The notes below the pieces were generated by a model. It saw only the letters and a program-made list of their open reading frames with translations, searched no databases and was not told the DNA's origin. Shown here one piece after another: positions 7,946 through 16,289 of a stretch of DNA of 64,000 nt. The stretch covers positions 62,001 to 126,000 of the forward strand of contig JAACJG010000012.1 in NCBI GenBank assembly GCA_009917695.1, read 5' to 3'. The translations under genes and the position numbers were made by a program. Numbering within the stretch: position 1 is the stretch's first letter; the number at the start of each line of letters is the position of its first letter. The DNA is from Candidatus Rifleibacterium amylolyticum (GTDB lineage Bacteria > Muiribacteriota > Ozemobacteria > Ozemobacterales > Ozemobacteraceae).

Positions 7946-10210
7946 TTAAAGATCTACAGACTTTTCTTCTCCGCGATCGGGACTGATTTCGATAACTTTG
8001 TTTCTGAAGATGACTATCACTTTTTCCCCTACAGAAAGCATTTTGGCAAGGTCAGGGTATTTGTTGCAGAGATCGAAGTAGGCTGCTGACCAGGCCTTTA
8101 TCGTTATCTGAGGATCCTGGCCCTTTACCGAGCTGTCAATCCACTTTTCATCGATAAAGTAGAAGGTCTTGCCACCGGCTTCCTTGCTGACTGGGGCCTG
8201 AATGCCTCTGGTGACGACCCGCGAACCTGGTTGTGCTCTGGCCGGGCTGAAGCTCTGAGGAGCTGCCGCCGACTTGAGCGTATTCATTTCACGCGAAGCG
8301 CCAACCGCATCAGCACCGTCAGAAAGGCTTTCGAGGCGCTGTACCGAAAATTTGCTTTTTTCTTCATCGAACGAAGCTGACGGCATGTCGTCGGGGATCA
8401 TTGTCTGGCGAAGATTTGGCCCGAGCCTGTCGTTGTCTTCGAGTACCAGATAAGACGTGTATGGAGTTAGAATTCCATACCGTTTTGCCAGAGTGATGAT
8501 CTCGTTTTTAAGCTCATCATCTGCACCGTTCTTGCGTATCTGTTCGAGCAGAAAACCGATCTTGCGGGTCGCCCATATCTTGGCGACGAAAGCATTCTCA
8601 GCCTCGCGCGCCGGAAAATCAGTTTCAAAATCAAGCTTGACCATCTCTTCGCGCAGACGCCCGCTCAGTGTGATTCTTGCCGCGCCAGGTTTACTGTAGC
8701 GGCCGAGAATGAGTATATTGCTGCCTTTAAAAACATCGCCAACCTTGCGCGGGTAGATCTGGCTGACTTCGACATTGTGAAACTGCAGGCTGACATCGGT
8801 CAGCACCGGATGTGTCAGCTTCGAAAACAGTGCCGAGATTTTAATTTCAAGGTCTTCGTCTTCAGAGACATAATCCGAAACGCCACTGTTCTCTTCGGCC
8901 AGACTATCTATCAGAGTGGCATTGAGATCGTCGCCGATACCGAACGAAAATAACCTGATTCCCTCAGTGTTTTTGCGCTGCATCAGCTTGATTATCTCGT
9001 CAGCGTCGGTGAGGCCGGCAGTAGGCTTACCATCGGTCACGAATACGATAAATTTCGGGTTCTTGCTCTCGCTCTTGTTCAACGCACCGACCGCCAGTTC
9101 CAGTGACTCAGAAATATTGGTGCCGCCTGCCGCATCGAGGTTTTTGATGTAATTCAATGCCCCTTCTCGTGTGTCGGCGTTCATCTTTGTCAGCGCGCCC
9201 TTATATGCTTCTGCTTCGGTCGAAAAATTTACCAGTATGAAATTGCTGCCATCAGACAGCGAATTGATGCAATATTCGAGTGCCTTGCGGGCCTGGGTGA
9301 TTTTTTTACCGGCCATGCTGCCAGAAGTATCCATCACCAGTGCGACATCTATGTCGGGTGTTTTCTCCTGCTGACCTTTAAGCGCCGGCGCGAGCATGAG
9401 CATGAATGTGCCGTCTTCGCTTGGGTCAGGGCGATGATTGATCGCGGTCAGCGAGACATCTTTGCTGGCTACGGCGTAGTAAAGCACGAAATCCTTATCA
9501 GGAAAATGCTTTTCGGCCTCGAAGCCGATAACGACCTCGCGCTCGTTCTTGCGATGTATCGAGATCTTGTGGGTCGGCGAATACACCGAGCTGATTGGCA
9601 GATCAGATTTGATCAGCGCTTCGATGGCCACGTTCTTCATATCTTCTTTTGTGTATTTGTCAATATCGAGAGGGTAGACGTAGCGTACCAGACCGCCTTC
9701 CATCTTCAACGCTTCCTGATAGGCAATTTTCACGTTCTTTTCACTACGCGCTTCTATCGGGTAAATGCGGGTCTTGAACACGCCGTGTCCCATATACTCT
9801 AGCAGACCGGGATCACGCATCTGCCTGACGATATCTTCGTAGATTTTGCGCGCTTTGTCGGCGTCCATCAACTCGCCGCTCGTCATTTTCCCTTCGACAT
9901 CCATAGAAAAGCCGCTGATCGATGCGTTAACCGGTAACGGGAAAATATACAGGCCTTCAACCGTATGATTCTGGTGGTTGAAAAAAATCTGATCTACTTC
10001 GGTTGTCGCCGCCAGGTTGTTTATGTGTATTTTGACGTGATGTTTGTTAACCGACAGTGGCACGGTAAAATTCTCGGCCGGTCGTGATGGCGGAACGAAT
10101 ATGATTCTTTCTTCGTGAATCGGAAAGATCATGCCGTCGGCGAATGCGACTCCACCGGACAAACAAAGACAAAGAACGACAAAAACAAACAGGCTGTAGT
10201 GGTGTTTCAT
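7946..10210 (-). CDS. Secreted VIT-VWA (inter-alpha-trypsin-inhibitor-like) protein
   Basis: This 754-residue protein starts with a signal peptide (about residues 1-25, cleavage near AFA-DG). A VIT domain spans about residues 40-170 and a von Willebrand factor A domain about 285-465. The VWA metal site is intact: DTSGSM (about 294-299), a conserved threonine in GGTNIS and an aspartate in FVTDGKPT. A C-terminal helical region follows (about 540-600), then a segment of unknown fold. Bacterial VIT-VWA proteins are usually exported; many carry sorting signals or membrane anchors, but no LPXTG or C-terminal helix is visible here. It is a single gene, flanked by terminators. Its ligand is unknown. 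Confidence 0.85.
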   Translation of the reverse strand: MKHHYSLFVFVVLCLCLSGGVAFADGMIFPIHEERIIFVPPSRPAENFTVPLSVNKHHVKIHINNLAATTEVDQIFFNHQNHTVEGLYIFPLPVNASISGFSMDVEGKMTSGELMDADKARKIYEDIVRQMRDPGLLEYMGHGVFKTRIYPIEARSEKNVKIAYQEALKMEGGLVRYVYPLDIDKYTKEDMKNVAIEALIKSDLPISSVYSPTHKISIHRKNEREVVIGFEAEKHFPDKDFVLYYAVASKDVSLTAINHRPDPSEDGTFMLMLAPALKGQQEKTPDIDVALVMDTSGSMAGKKITQARKALEYCINSLSDGSNFILVNFSTEAEAYKGALTKMNADTREGALNYIKNLDAAGGTNISESLELAVGALNKSESKNPKFIVFVTDGKPTAGLTDADEIIKLMQRKNTEGIRLFSFGIGDDLNATLIDSLAEENSGVSDYVSEDEDLEIKISALFSKLTHPVLTDVSLQFHNVEVSQIYPRKVGDVFKGSNILILGRYSKPGAARITLSGRLREEMVKLDFETDFPAREAENAFVAKIWATRKIGFLLEQIRKNGADDELKNEIITLAKRYGILTPYTSYLVLEDNDRLGPNLRQTMIPDDMPSASFDEEKSKFSVQRLESLSDGADAVGASREMNTLKSAAAPQSFSPARAQPGSRVVTRGIQAPVSKEAGGKTFYFIDEKWIDSSVKGQDPQITIKAWSAAYFDLCNKYPDLAKMLSVGEKVIVIFRNKVIEISPDRGEEKSVDL

Positions 10211-10285
10211 ATTTCCTCCCGTGAATTGCTATCAGGATACAACGAAATTCAATCAGTGCGGATTCATATTTTTTGCGGGTATAAG

Positions 10286-10318
10286 AAAAAGCGCTTCTGC
10301 CGGTAAAAGCAGAAGCGC
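10286..10318 (-). terminator. Rho-independent terminator ending the pheS-pheT-membrane protein operon
   Basis: A perfect 10-bp stem (arms 10309-10318 and 10291-10300, 8-nt loop) is followed on the minus strand by TTTTT at 10290-10286. It sits 17 bp beyond the small membrane protein gene. Confidence 0.85.
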
Positions 10319-10334
10319 CTTCGTCAGTTAACAG

Positions 10335-10661
10335 TCACATGGCCAGGCCGATAAGCGACAGAACAACGGATTGCATGGTGAATGTAGCTGATTTAACAAA
10401 GTCAAACAGGCCGAGCATTTTGAGCAGGCTTTCGACATTGTCTGGAAACAGCATTTTGCCAAAGAGAAGTATGCCACAGAAGATAGCTATGCCGGCTGAA
10501 ATGTAGATAATCCATTTGTCGAGCGTGGTCGGGCGCAGGTTCAATCGTTTGATGATATCGTGCTTGTAAAGAGTCACAGCCAGAAACATCATGCCGAAAA
10601 AGAAAATCGCAAAGGTTTCGGCCGTCGATTGATCGGCAAAGAGCTTGTACAGTTCAGCCAT
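10335..10661 (-). CDS. Small conserved-looking membrane protein, function unknown
   Basis: A 108-residue protein with three probable membrane segments: about residues 15-33, 50-70 and 87-107. A short basic loop follows the first helix (KHDIIKRLNLRP). No enzymatic motif is visible and I do not recognise the family. It begins 12 bp after pheT and shares the terminator at 10286-10318, so it is probably the last gene of the phenylalanyl-tRNA synthetase transcript. That position gives no functional clue beyond co-expression. Coding status is supported by tight spacing, the terminator and a sensible hydrophobicity pattern. Confidence 0.65.
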   Translation of the reverse strand: MAELYKLFADQSTAETFAIFFFGMMFLAVTLYKHDIIKRLNLRPTTLDKWIIYISAGIAIFCGILLFGKMLFPDNVESLLKMLGLFDFVKSATFTMQSVVLSLIGLAM

Positions 10662-10673
10662 AGGCAGTTCCTC

Positions 10674-13052
10674 TCAGCGTAGTTTTACAGATAACTCACG
10701 GTCGAGACGGCCGATCATTTTGTCGATAAGAGGTTGTATTTCTTCGTCCGTCAGTGTCTTTCTAAGGTCACGGAAGGTCAGAGAATAGGCGAGAGATCTG
10801 AAGCCGGGCTCGATCCCTTTGCCCTGATAGACATCGAACAGGTAGCAGTCTTCGAGAAGCGCTTTGCCTTCAGCCGTAAGAATTTTGCTGATGTCGCGAT
10901 TGCCGACACTTTCGGGTGCCAGCAGCGCCAGGTCTCTTCTGATTGCGGGCAGGTCGGGAATCGGCTGCATGCGCTGACAGCCCTCAGCCGCTTTGGCCGC
11001 CTTGCCGAGATCTATTTCTACGATATAAATGCATTTTGGCATTTTCTTGTTATCGATGAATTCAGGGTGCAACTGTCCAAACTCGCCGATATGATTTTTG
11101 CCGGCGCTCAGCTCCATCTGCATGGTTGGGTGGAACAGGCTGTAGCTGCCGGGAGCGAATTTGATTTTGAGCCCCAGCAGTTTTGCAATGTTTTCGACTA
11201 TGCCTTTAACGACATAAAGGTCGAAGTTTTCGCCGTTTCGCCGCCAGTCGCGTGAGTTTACCGAGCCGCTGAAGCCAAGGCTGAGACGGGTGTATTCTTC
11301 ACTCAGCCCGCCGGCTGCCGGGTGAAAGACTCTGCCGATTTCGAACAGTCTCAGGTTGAATTCGTCATTGAGAATGTTGCGACGCAGAGCATCGTACATT
11401 CCCCATTTGAGGCTGGTTCGCATGGCGCTGAGCTCTTCTGATAGAGGATTCTGCAGCATCAGCGGTTTCTTCTCGCGAAAGCTCTCGTTGATGTTGGCCG
11501 GAATGAAGCTGTAGGTCATGATTTCGTTGAATCCACAGGAAACCATGTGGTCGCGCAGCCTTGTGCAGATCTTCTGTAATGGCGTTGGCAACTGGAGAAC
11601 CGAAGTGATCGCCGGCAATGTTTCGGGAATGTTGTTATAACCATACATGCGGGCAATTTCTTCGATAATGTCGGCTTCGAGTTCGAGATCATGGCGATAG
11701 GGCGGTACACTGACGATCAGGTCTTCGCCATCGCGGCGGGTATCGAGTTTGAGTCTGAGCAGAAAAGTTTCGATCTGGGCCGGGGTCAGATTGATGCCGA
11801 TGACGCGGTTGGCACGTTTGGTGCGAACTCTTATCTGTCGCAGGATTTCGGGTTTGGGATAACAATCGACGATACCCTTTACCGGTCTGCCGCCGGCAAT
11901 CTGCCGTAACAGGCGCGCTGCCTCGTTGAGTGCGATCGGAACATTGTCGATGTTGGTGCCGCGCTCGAAACGATATGATGAATCAGACATCATGCCAAGT
12001 CGCTTTGCGGTTTTTCTTACGGTAGTCGGGTTGAAGAAGGCTGCTTCGAGCATGACGCTTGTGGTCTGCTCGGTTACCGACGAATGCAGGCCACCCATGA
12101 CGCCGGCGAGGGCTACCGGTTTTTTTGCGTCAGCAATTACCAGCATGGTACTGTCGAGAGGATGCTCGACGTTGTCGAGAGTCATGATTTTCTCGTCTTT
12201 GCGGGCGTTGCGAACGATAATGCTGTTGCCTTCGATCTTGTTCAGGTCGAAAGCATGCATTGGATGGCCGATATCCAGCATTATGTAGTTGGTAATATCG
12301 ACGACGTTGTTGATCGAGCGCAGGCCGATTTTTTCCAGTCTGTCTTTGAGCCAATCTGGCGATGGGCCAACTTTAATGCCGTGGACGACGCGGGCGCCGT
12401 AACGCGGGCAGTGATCGGTGTCTTCAATTTCCACACTGATGTGGTTGTCGACATTATCATCGCCTTCTTCGTCGCCGAGAGGGTTTCGATGTAAGGGCAG
12501 ATTGAATATTGCCGAGAGTTCGCGGGCGATGCCAAGGTGCGACAGTGCATCACCGCGATTTGGCGTGATGCTTATGTCGAACACTACATCGTCGAGGTCG
12601 AGAGCTTTGACGATGTTTTCGCCGATGCTTGCCTTATCGTCGAGAATATAGAGTCCACCATGGTCTTCGCTGAGACCCAGCTCTTTTTTGCTGCACATCA
12701 TGCCGAAAGATTCGACGCCGCGAATCTTGGCGCGGCTGATCTCGAAGCCACCCGGCAATTTGGCGCCAATCATGGCAACCGGCACCTTGTCGCCGGCTTT
12801 CATATTGCTGGCACCGCAGACAATCTGCAATGGCTGCCCGCGATTGACATCGACGCTGCACAGCGAAAGTTTGTCGGCGTCAGGGTGCGGGTCGCGGCTG
12901 AGAATTTTGCCGACCACTATCTGATCGAGGTTTTTACCTGGCTGAATTACTTCTTCAACCTCTAATCCGGCCATGTTCAGAGCTTCGGCGATCTTTTCGG
13001 GGGTTTCCTGAATATCTATGTAATCTTTTAACCAGCTTAAAAGTATTTTCAC
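10674..13052 (-). CDS. pheT: Phenylalanyl-tRNA synthetase beta subunit
   Basis: The 792-residue beta chain of the alpha2-beta2 enzyme that charges tRNA-Phe. The N-terminal tRNA-binding (OB/EMAP-like) domain is at about 40-150 (IVVGKILSRDPHPDADKL). The B3/B4 editing domain follows at about 210-385. The B5 domain (about 400-470) precedes the inactive synthetase-like core, and the C-terminal anticodon-binding FDX-ACB domain ends the chain at about 700-792. The length is typical of the family (about 795). The gene begins 12 bp after pheS and the two are certainly co-expressed. No truncation or frameshift is visible. Confidence 0.97.
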   Translation of the reverse strand: MKILLSWLKDYIDIQETPEKIAEALNMAGLEVEEVIQPGKNLDQIVVGKILSRDPHPDADKLSLCSVDVNRGQPLQIVCGASNMKAGDKVPVAMIGAKLPGGFEISRAKIRGVESFGMMCSKKELGLSEDHGGLYILDDKASIGENIVKALDLDDVVFDISITPNRGDALSHLGIARELSAIFNLPLHRNPLGDEEGDDNVDNHISVEIEDTDHCPRYGARVVHGIKVGPSPDWLKDRLEKIGLRSINNVVDITNYIMLDIGHPMHAFDLNKIEGNSIIVRNARKDEKIMTLDNVEHPLDSTMLVIADAKKPVALAGVMGGLHSSVTEQTTSVMLEAAFFNPTTVRKTAKRLGMMSDSSYRFERGTNIDNVPIALNEAARLLRQIAGGRPVKGIVDCYPKPEILRQIRVRTKRANRVIGINLTPAQIETFLLRLKLDTRRDGEDLIVSVPPYRHDLELEADIIEEIARMYGYNNIPETLPAITSVLQLPTPLQKICTRLRDHMVSCGFNEIMTYSFIPANINESFREKKPLMLQNPLSEELSAMRTSLKWGMYDALRRNILNDEFNLRLFEIGRVFHPAAGGLSEEYTRLSLGFSGSVNSRDWRRNGENFDLYVVKGIVENIAKLLGLKIKFAPGSYSLFHPTMQMELSAGKNHIGEFGQLHPEFIDNKKMPKCIYIVEIDLGKAAKAAEGCQRMQPIPDLPAIRRDLALLAPESVGNRDISKILTAEGKALLEDCYLFDVYQGKGIEPGFRSLAYSLTFRDLRKTLTDEEIQPLIDKMIGRLDRELSVKLR

Positions 13053-13064
13053 TTGCTTATTACC

Positions 13065-14078
13065 TCAGAATTGTCTCAGGAACCTGACATCAGAAGAGAA
13101 AAGCAGCCTGATATCGTTGATTCCGTAGCGTAGCATGGCAATGCGGTCGATGCCCATACCAAAGGCGAAACCTGTATACTTCTCAGTATCGTATTTAACG
13201 GCATCGAATACTTTCGGGTTGACCATGCCGCAGCCCAGAACTTCCATCCATCCTGTGTTTTTACAGACTTTGCAGCCTTTGCCTTCGCAGAATATGCATT
13301 GGATGTCCATTTCGGCTGAGGGCTCGGTAAACGGGAAGTAACTCGGCCTGAACCGGTGCGGGCGCTTGCCGAACATGTTCTCGACGAACATGACGAGCGT
13401 GCCCTTGAGATCGGCCATGCTTATGTTCTCGCCGACTACCAGACCTTCCATCTGGTTGAACATCGGCGAATGTGTGATATCACTGTCTTTACGGAATACC
13501 TTGCCAAGACCGATCATTTTGAGCGGCGGCTTGAGAGCTTCCATGGTTCGTATCTGCACCGGCGAAGTCTGGGTGCGCAGAACCTGCCCTGATTCAATAT
13601 AGAAGGTATCCTGCATATCGCGTGCCGGGTGATGCGACGGCACGTTGAGAGCTTCAAAGTTGTAATATTCTTCTTCGATTTCGGGGCCTTCTGCCATGAA
13701 GAAGCCCATGGACAGAAAGATATCAGCCACTTCACGGGCGACCTGAACTACCGGGTGCAGGCTGCCGCTGCTGTGATACAGGCCGGGCAGCGAGTAATCG
13801 GGACGCTCGGCGTTGAGCTTTTCGTTCTGCTCCTTGAGCGCCATTTCCCGCATGCTTTCTTCAATCGAGCTCTGAATTGCATTTTTAAGCTCGTTGATGG
13901 CTGCCCCGACGCTTTTACGTTCTTCGGGCGCGAGCTTGCCAAGGCCTTTAAGCAGTTCTGTGACTTCGCCCTTTTTGCCAAGATACTTGACGCGCAGGGC
14001 TTCGAGGCCGGCCGTGTCTTTTGCCGCCTTGCGTTCTGAATGATATTGCTGTAACAACTTGTCGTGAGATTCGGACAT
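13065..14078 (-). CDS. pheS: Phenylalanyl-tRNA synthetase alpha subunit
   Basis: The 337-residue catalytic chain of phenylalanyl-tRNA synthetase. An N-terminal coiled-coil tRNA-binding arm (about 1-85) precedes the class II core. Motif 2 is visible as GKVFRKDSDITHSPMFNQME (about 197-216). A cysteine-bearing insert (about 259-271, CIFCEGKGCKVCKN) could bind zinc, a feature of some bacterial PheS. Motif 3 is GFAFGMGIDRIAMLRYG near the C-terminus. It sits 12 bp before pheT and 31 bp after the SpoU-type methyltransferase gene. Confidence 0.96.
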   Translation of the reverse strand: MSESHDKLLQQYHSERKAAKDTAGLEALRVKYLGKKGEVTELLKGLGKLAPEERKSVGAAINELKNAIQSSIEESMREMALKEQNEKLNAERPDYSLPGLYHSSGSLHPVVQVAREVADIFLSMGFFMAEGPEIEEEYYNFEALNVPSHHPARDMQDTFYIESGQVLRTQTSPVQIRTMEALKPPLKMIGLGKVFRKDSDITHSPMFNQMEGLVVGENISMADLKGTLVMFVENMFGKRPHRFRPSYFPFTEPSAEMDIQCIFCEGKGCKVCKNTGWMEVLGCGMVNPKVFDAVKYDTEKYTGFAFGMGIDRIAMLRYGINDIRLLFSSDVRFLRQF

Positions 14079-14109
14079 TGGTTCTCCTTAATACAGTGCG
14101 GTAACCCTG

Positions 14110-14883
14110 TTAACGCTTCTGGCCCCGAGCCCACTCATACAGACAGAGAGCTACCGAGGTCGCAACGTTCAATGATTCTACCTGTCCTTGCATTGGTATT
14201 GCAAGTGTATGATTGCATTCTGCAAAAATCTCCTGATGCAGACCCTGACCTTCCTGGCCAAAAAACATGGCGCATCGGGCTGGAAAGGCGAAAGCGGGCA
14301 GGGGAGTGCCATTCATACTGGCAGCTATGCATGTATACCCACTATCCTTCAATTGCTGAAGGGCTTGCCGATGGTCTGGCAAGCTCAGAACCGGAATCCG
14401 GAAGCTTGAGCCCATGGCTGCTCTGATGGCTTTGGGGTTGGTTGGGCTGCAACAGCCCTTCAGCAGAATGACGGCGTCGGCAGCGAGCGCTTCGCCGGTG
14501 CGCATAATAGTGCCAAGATTTCCAGGATCCTGTATGCGGTCGAGTACGACGACCATGCTGGCATTTTTCAGGATTTCTTCGATATCTGGTGCCGGGGTCG
14601 ATGTGAAGTAGGCAACGATATTGCCCGGAGTCTGAACTGTTGCCAGTTCCTTTAAGATGCTGCGCGGCACCAGCAGCGATCTGGATTCAATGTCGGGGCG
14701 CCCGGCCACGGTGGCAGCATTGTCGATGAAGCACATCTGAAGTTTGGCACCAGATCTGAGAGCTTCGTCGATAAGCTTGTAGCCTTCGACGACAAGCCAC
14801 GGCGCCGCATCGTCGGTTTTTCCGGCGTTGATACGTAAAGCCTGCTTTATCAGCGGGTTGTTTCGTGATTCAATTGATTTCAA
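14110..14883 (-). CDS. SpoU/TrmH-family RNA 2'-O-ribose methyltransferase
   Basis: A 257-residue RNA methyltransferase with an N-terminal substrate-binding domain (about 1-95) and a C-terminal SPOUT (trefoil-knot) domain. All three SpoU motifs are present: motif 1 DRIQDPGNLGTIMRTGEA (about 116-133), motif 2 FFGQEGQGL (about 208-216) and motif 3 IPMQGQVESLNVATSVAL near the end. The arginine in motif 1 and the ESLN serine-asparagine pair are the expected catalytic residues. RlmB- or TsnR/AviRb-like 23S rRNA enzymes are the closest guess; the target nucleotide is not predictable. It lies between the rplT terminator and pheS and probably heads the pheST transcript. Confidence 0.85.
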   Translation of the reverse strand: MKSIESRNNPLIKQALRINAGKTDDAAPWLVVEGYKLIDEALRSGAKLQMCFIDNAATVAGRPDIESRSLLVPRSILKELATVQTPGNIVAYFTSTPAPDIEEILKNASMVVVLDRIQDPGNLGTIMRTGEALAADAVILLKGCCSPTNPKAIRAAMGSSFRIPVLSLPDHRQALQQLKDSGYTCIAASMNGTPLPAFAFPARCAMFFGQEGQGLHQEIFAECNHTLAIPMQGQVESLNVATSVALCLYEWARGQKR

Positions 14884-14910
14884 ATGCCATTTCCTGTTGG
14901 TCGGGCAATA

Positions 14911-14942
14911 AAAAACACCCGGGTTTTGTCTCCCCGGGTGTT
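14911..14942 (-). terminator. Rho-independent terminator of the infC-rpmI-rplT operon
   Basis: A 10-bp stem (arms 14933-14942 and 14914-14923, nine-base loop) runs into a minus-strand T stretch at 14915-14909. It lies 22 bp beyond the rplT stop. Confidence 0.88.
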
Positions 14943-14963
14943 CTTATATGCTTGAAAATGTGA

Positions 14964-15320
14964 TCAGGCAACTTCTTTGCGAGCTACAGCCACGATTTCA
15001 GCAAATGCCTGGGGATCTTTAACCGCGATGTCGGCGAGAGCCTTGCGGTTGAGATCGATGCCGGCCTTCTTCAGGCCAAACATGAATACGCTGTAGGAAA
15101 TTTCGCTGAGGCGGCAGGCTGCATTTATTCTGGCAATCCACAGGCGGCGGAATTCACGTGCGCGTTTGCGGCGATCATCGTAAGCGTGATCGAGAGCGTG
15201 AATTACAGCCTGTTTGGCTACCTTTTTAACATTATTATGCGCACCCCAGAAACCCTTGGTTCGGCGGAACAGTTTCTGTTCTTTGCGTCTTGCATTACTT
15301 CCACTTTTTGATCTTGGCAT
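14964..15320 (-). CDS. rplT: 50S ribosomal protein L20
   Basis: The 118-residue L20 protein, an early-assembly 23S rRNA-binding protein of the large subunit. The highly basic N-terminus ([16 protein letters not shown]) and the globular C-terminal half with IARINAACR and [15 protein letters not shown] are typical. In several bacteria L20 also represses its own operon by binding the mRNA leader or an internal site; the leader structure upstream of infC is compatible with that. It is the third gene of infC-rpmI-rplT and is followed by a clear terminator. Confidence 0.97.
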   Translation of the reverse strand: MPRSKSGSNARRKEQKLFRRTKGFWGAHNNVKKVAKQAVIHALDHAYDDRRKRAREFRRLWIARINAACRLSEISYSVFMFGLKKAGIDLNRKALADIAVKDPQAFAEIVAVARKEVA

Positions 15321-15374
15321 GACTATACCCTCCTGTTAATTATAGAATTATTCCCAGTTACTCTCGACACCGGG

Positions 15375-15572
15375 TCAGGAGTACGGCAGCATTACTTTCA
15401 GAGCGTTTTCGTTTGCTTTGCAGCAGTTGGCAGACTGACGGTAGTTGCGCTTGCGCTTACTTGACTTCTTGGTCAGAATATGGCTTCCATAGGCCTTGTA
15501 CCGTCTAAAGGCACCAGAACCGGTCTTCTTGATGCGTTTGGCAGCGGCGCGGTTAGTTTTCATCTTTGGCAT
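15375..15572 (-). CDS. rpmI: 50S ribosomal protein L35
   Basis: The 65-residue L35 protein. The N-terminal [13 protein letters not shown] motif, the central [14 protein letters not shown] stretch and the overall basic composition are diagnostic. It lies between infC (30 bp gap) and rplT (54 bp gap) in the conserved order. A pair of adjacent cysteines near the C-terminus (NCCKAN) is slightly unusual. Confidence 0.95.
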   Translation of the reverse strand: MPKMKTNRAAAKRIKKTGSGAFRRYKAYGSHILTKKSSKRKRNYRQSANCCKANENALKVMLPYS

Positions 15573-15602
15573 AAATCTTTCCTCCTGTTGGGCGGTTTCG
15601 AG

Positions 15603-16118
15603 CTACTTTTTCTTGGTTCTGAAGAGAATCATGGTGATGGCATTGCCTTCCTGGGCGGCGTCTTTTTCGATCTCGGCATCTTCGCCGAGGATAACCTTCA
15701 TGCGATCGACGACCTTGAAGCCAACTTCCATATGCGCTCTTTCGCGTCCACGGAACGATACAGAAACTTTAACCTTGTCACCTTCATCAAGAAATTTGCG
15801 AATGTTGTTACATTTGGTCTGCAGATCGCCTTCATCAGTTTTCGGGCGAACTTTAACTTCTTTCAGCTTGATGACCTTCTGTTTCTTCTTGGCTTCCTTG
15901 GCTTTTTTCGTCAGCTCATACTTATATTGACCGAAGTCCATAAGTCTGCATACTGGCGGATTCGCTGCAGGCGCTACTTCTACCAGGTCGTAGCCCCTTT
16001 CCTCAGCCATTTGAACGGCATCGCTGGTGGCAATGACGCCGACCATGTGACCCTGTTCATCTACCAGGCGAACCTGGGGAACCCTTATCCTTCTGTTGAC
16101 ACGAACGTTACCTTTGAT
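15603..16118 (-). CDS. infC: Translation initiation factor IF-3 with ATC start codon
   Basis: IF-3 binds the 30S subunit and checks start-codon and initiator-tRNA pairing. The first in-frame ATG (16046) would drop about 24 conserved N-terminal residues. Reading upstream gives KGNVRVNRRIRVPQVRLVDE, which is the expected IF-3 start. It begins at an ATC codon (16118-16116) placed 6 nt after a strong GGAGGT site (16130-16125). IF-3 genes characteristically use rare ATT/ATC-type starts for autoregulation, so this start is chosen, giving 171 residues. The core motif DLVEVAPAANPPVCRLMD and the C-terminal domain are intact. Confidence 0.93.
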   Translation of the reverse strand: MKGNVRVNRRIRVPQVRLVDEQGHMVGVIATSDAVQMAEERGYDLVEVAPAANPPVCRLMDFGQYKYELTKKAKEAKKKQKVIKLKEVKVRPKTDEGDLQTKCNNIRKFLDEGDKVKVSVSFRGRERAHMEVGFKVVDRMKVILGEDAEIEKDAAQEGNAITMILFRTKKK

Positions 16119-16131
16119 ACTCTTACCTCCA

Positions 16132-16168
16132 GAAAAATAAAAAATGGAGCAGCAGGAAGCTACTCCAT
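16132..16168 (-). terminator. Leader terminator (putative attenuator) just before the infC ribosome site
   Basis: On the minus strand a 10-bp stem with one mismatch (arms 16159-16168 and 16144-16153, 5-nt loop) is followed by a long T-rich run (16143-16132). It ends 2 bp before the infC Shine-Dalgarno GGAGGT, well downstream of the promoter at 16261-16289. A terminator inside a leader of about 130 nt is the arrangement expected for transcription attenuation of infC-rpmI-rplT, possibly by L20. Confidence 0.75.
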
Positions 16169-16260
16169 GAATTGACTTTCGTCTTCATGTGCCCTTGAGG
16201 GGCGAACCTCTTTGCGTTGTTGCTTGAGGTGAGGATATAAATCCTGCTTGCTGTCTTTCG

Positions 16261-16289
16261 ATATTATCAGACCTTCAATGCGCTGTCAA
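16261..16289 (-). promoter_or_regulatory. Sigma-70-type promoter of infC-rpmI-rplT
   Basis: On the minus strand a perfect TTGACA (16289-16284) is followed by a 17-bp spacer and TAATAT (16266-16261). It overlaps the last codons of the antiporter gene. Initiation near 16254 would give a leader of about 136 nt containing the attenuator-like hairpin. Confidence 0.75.
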
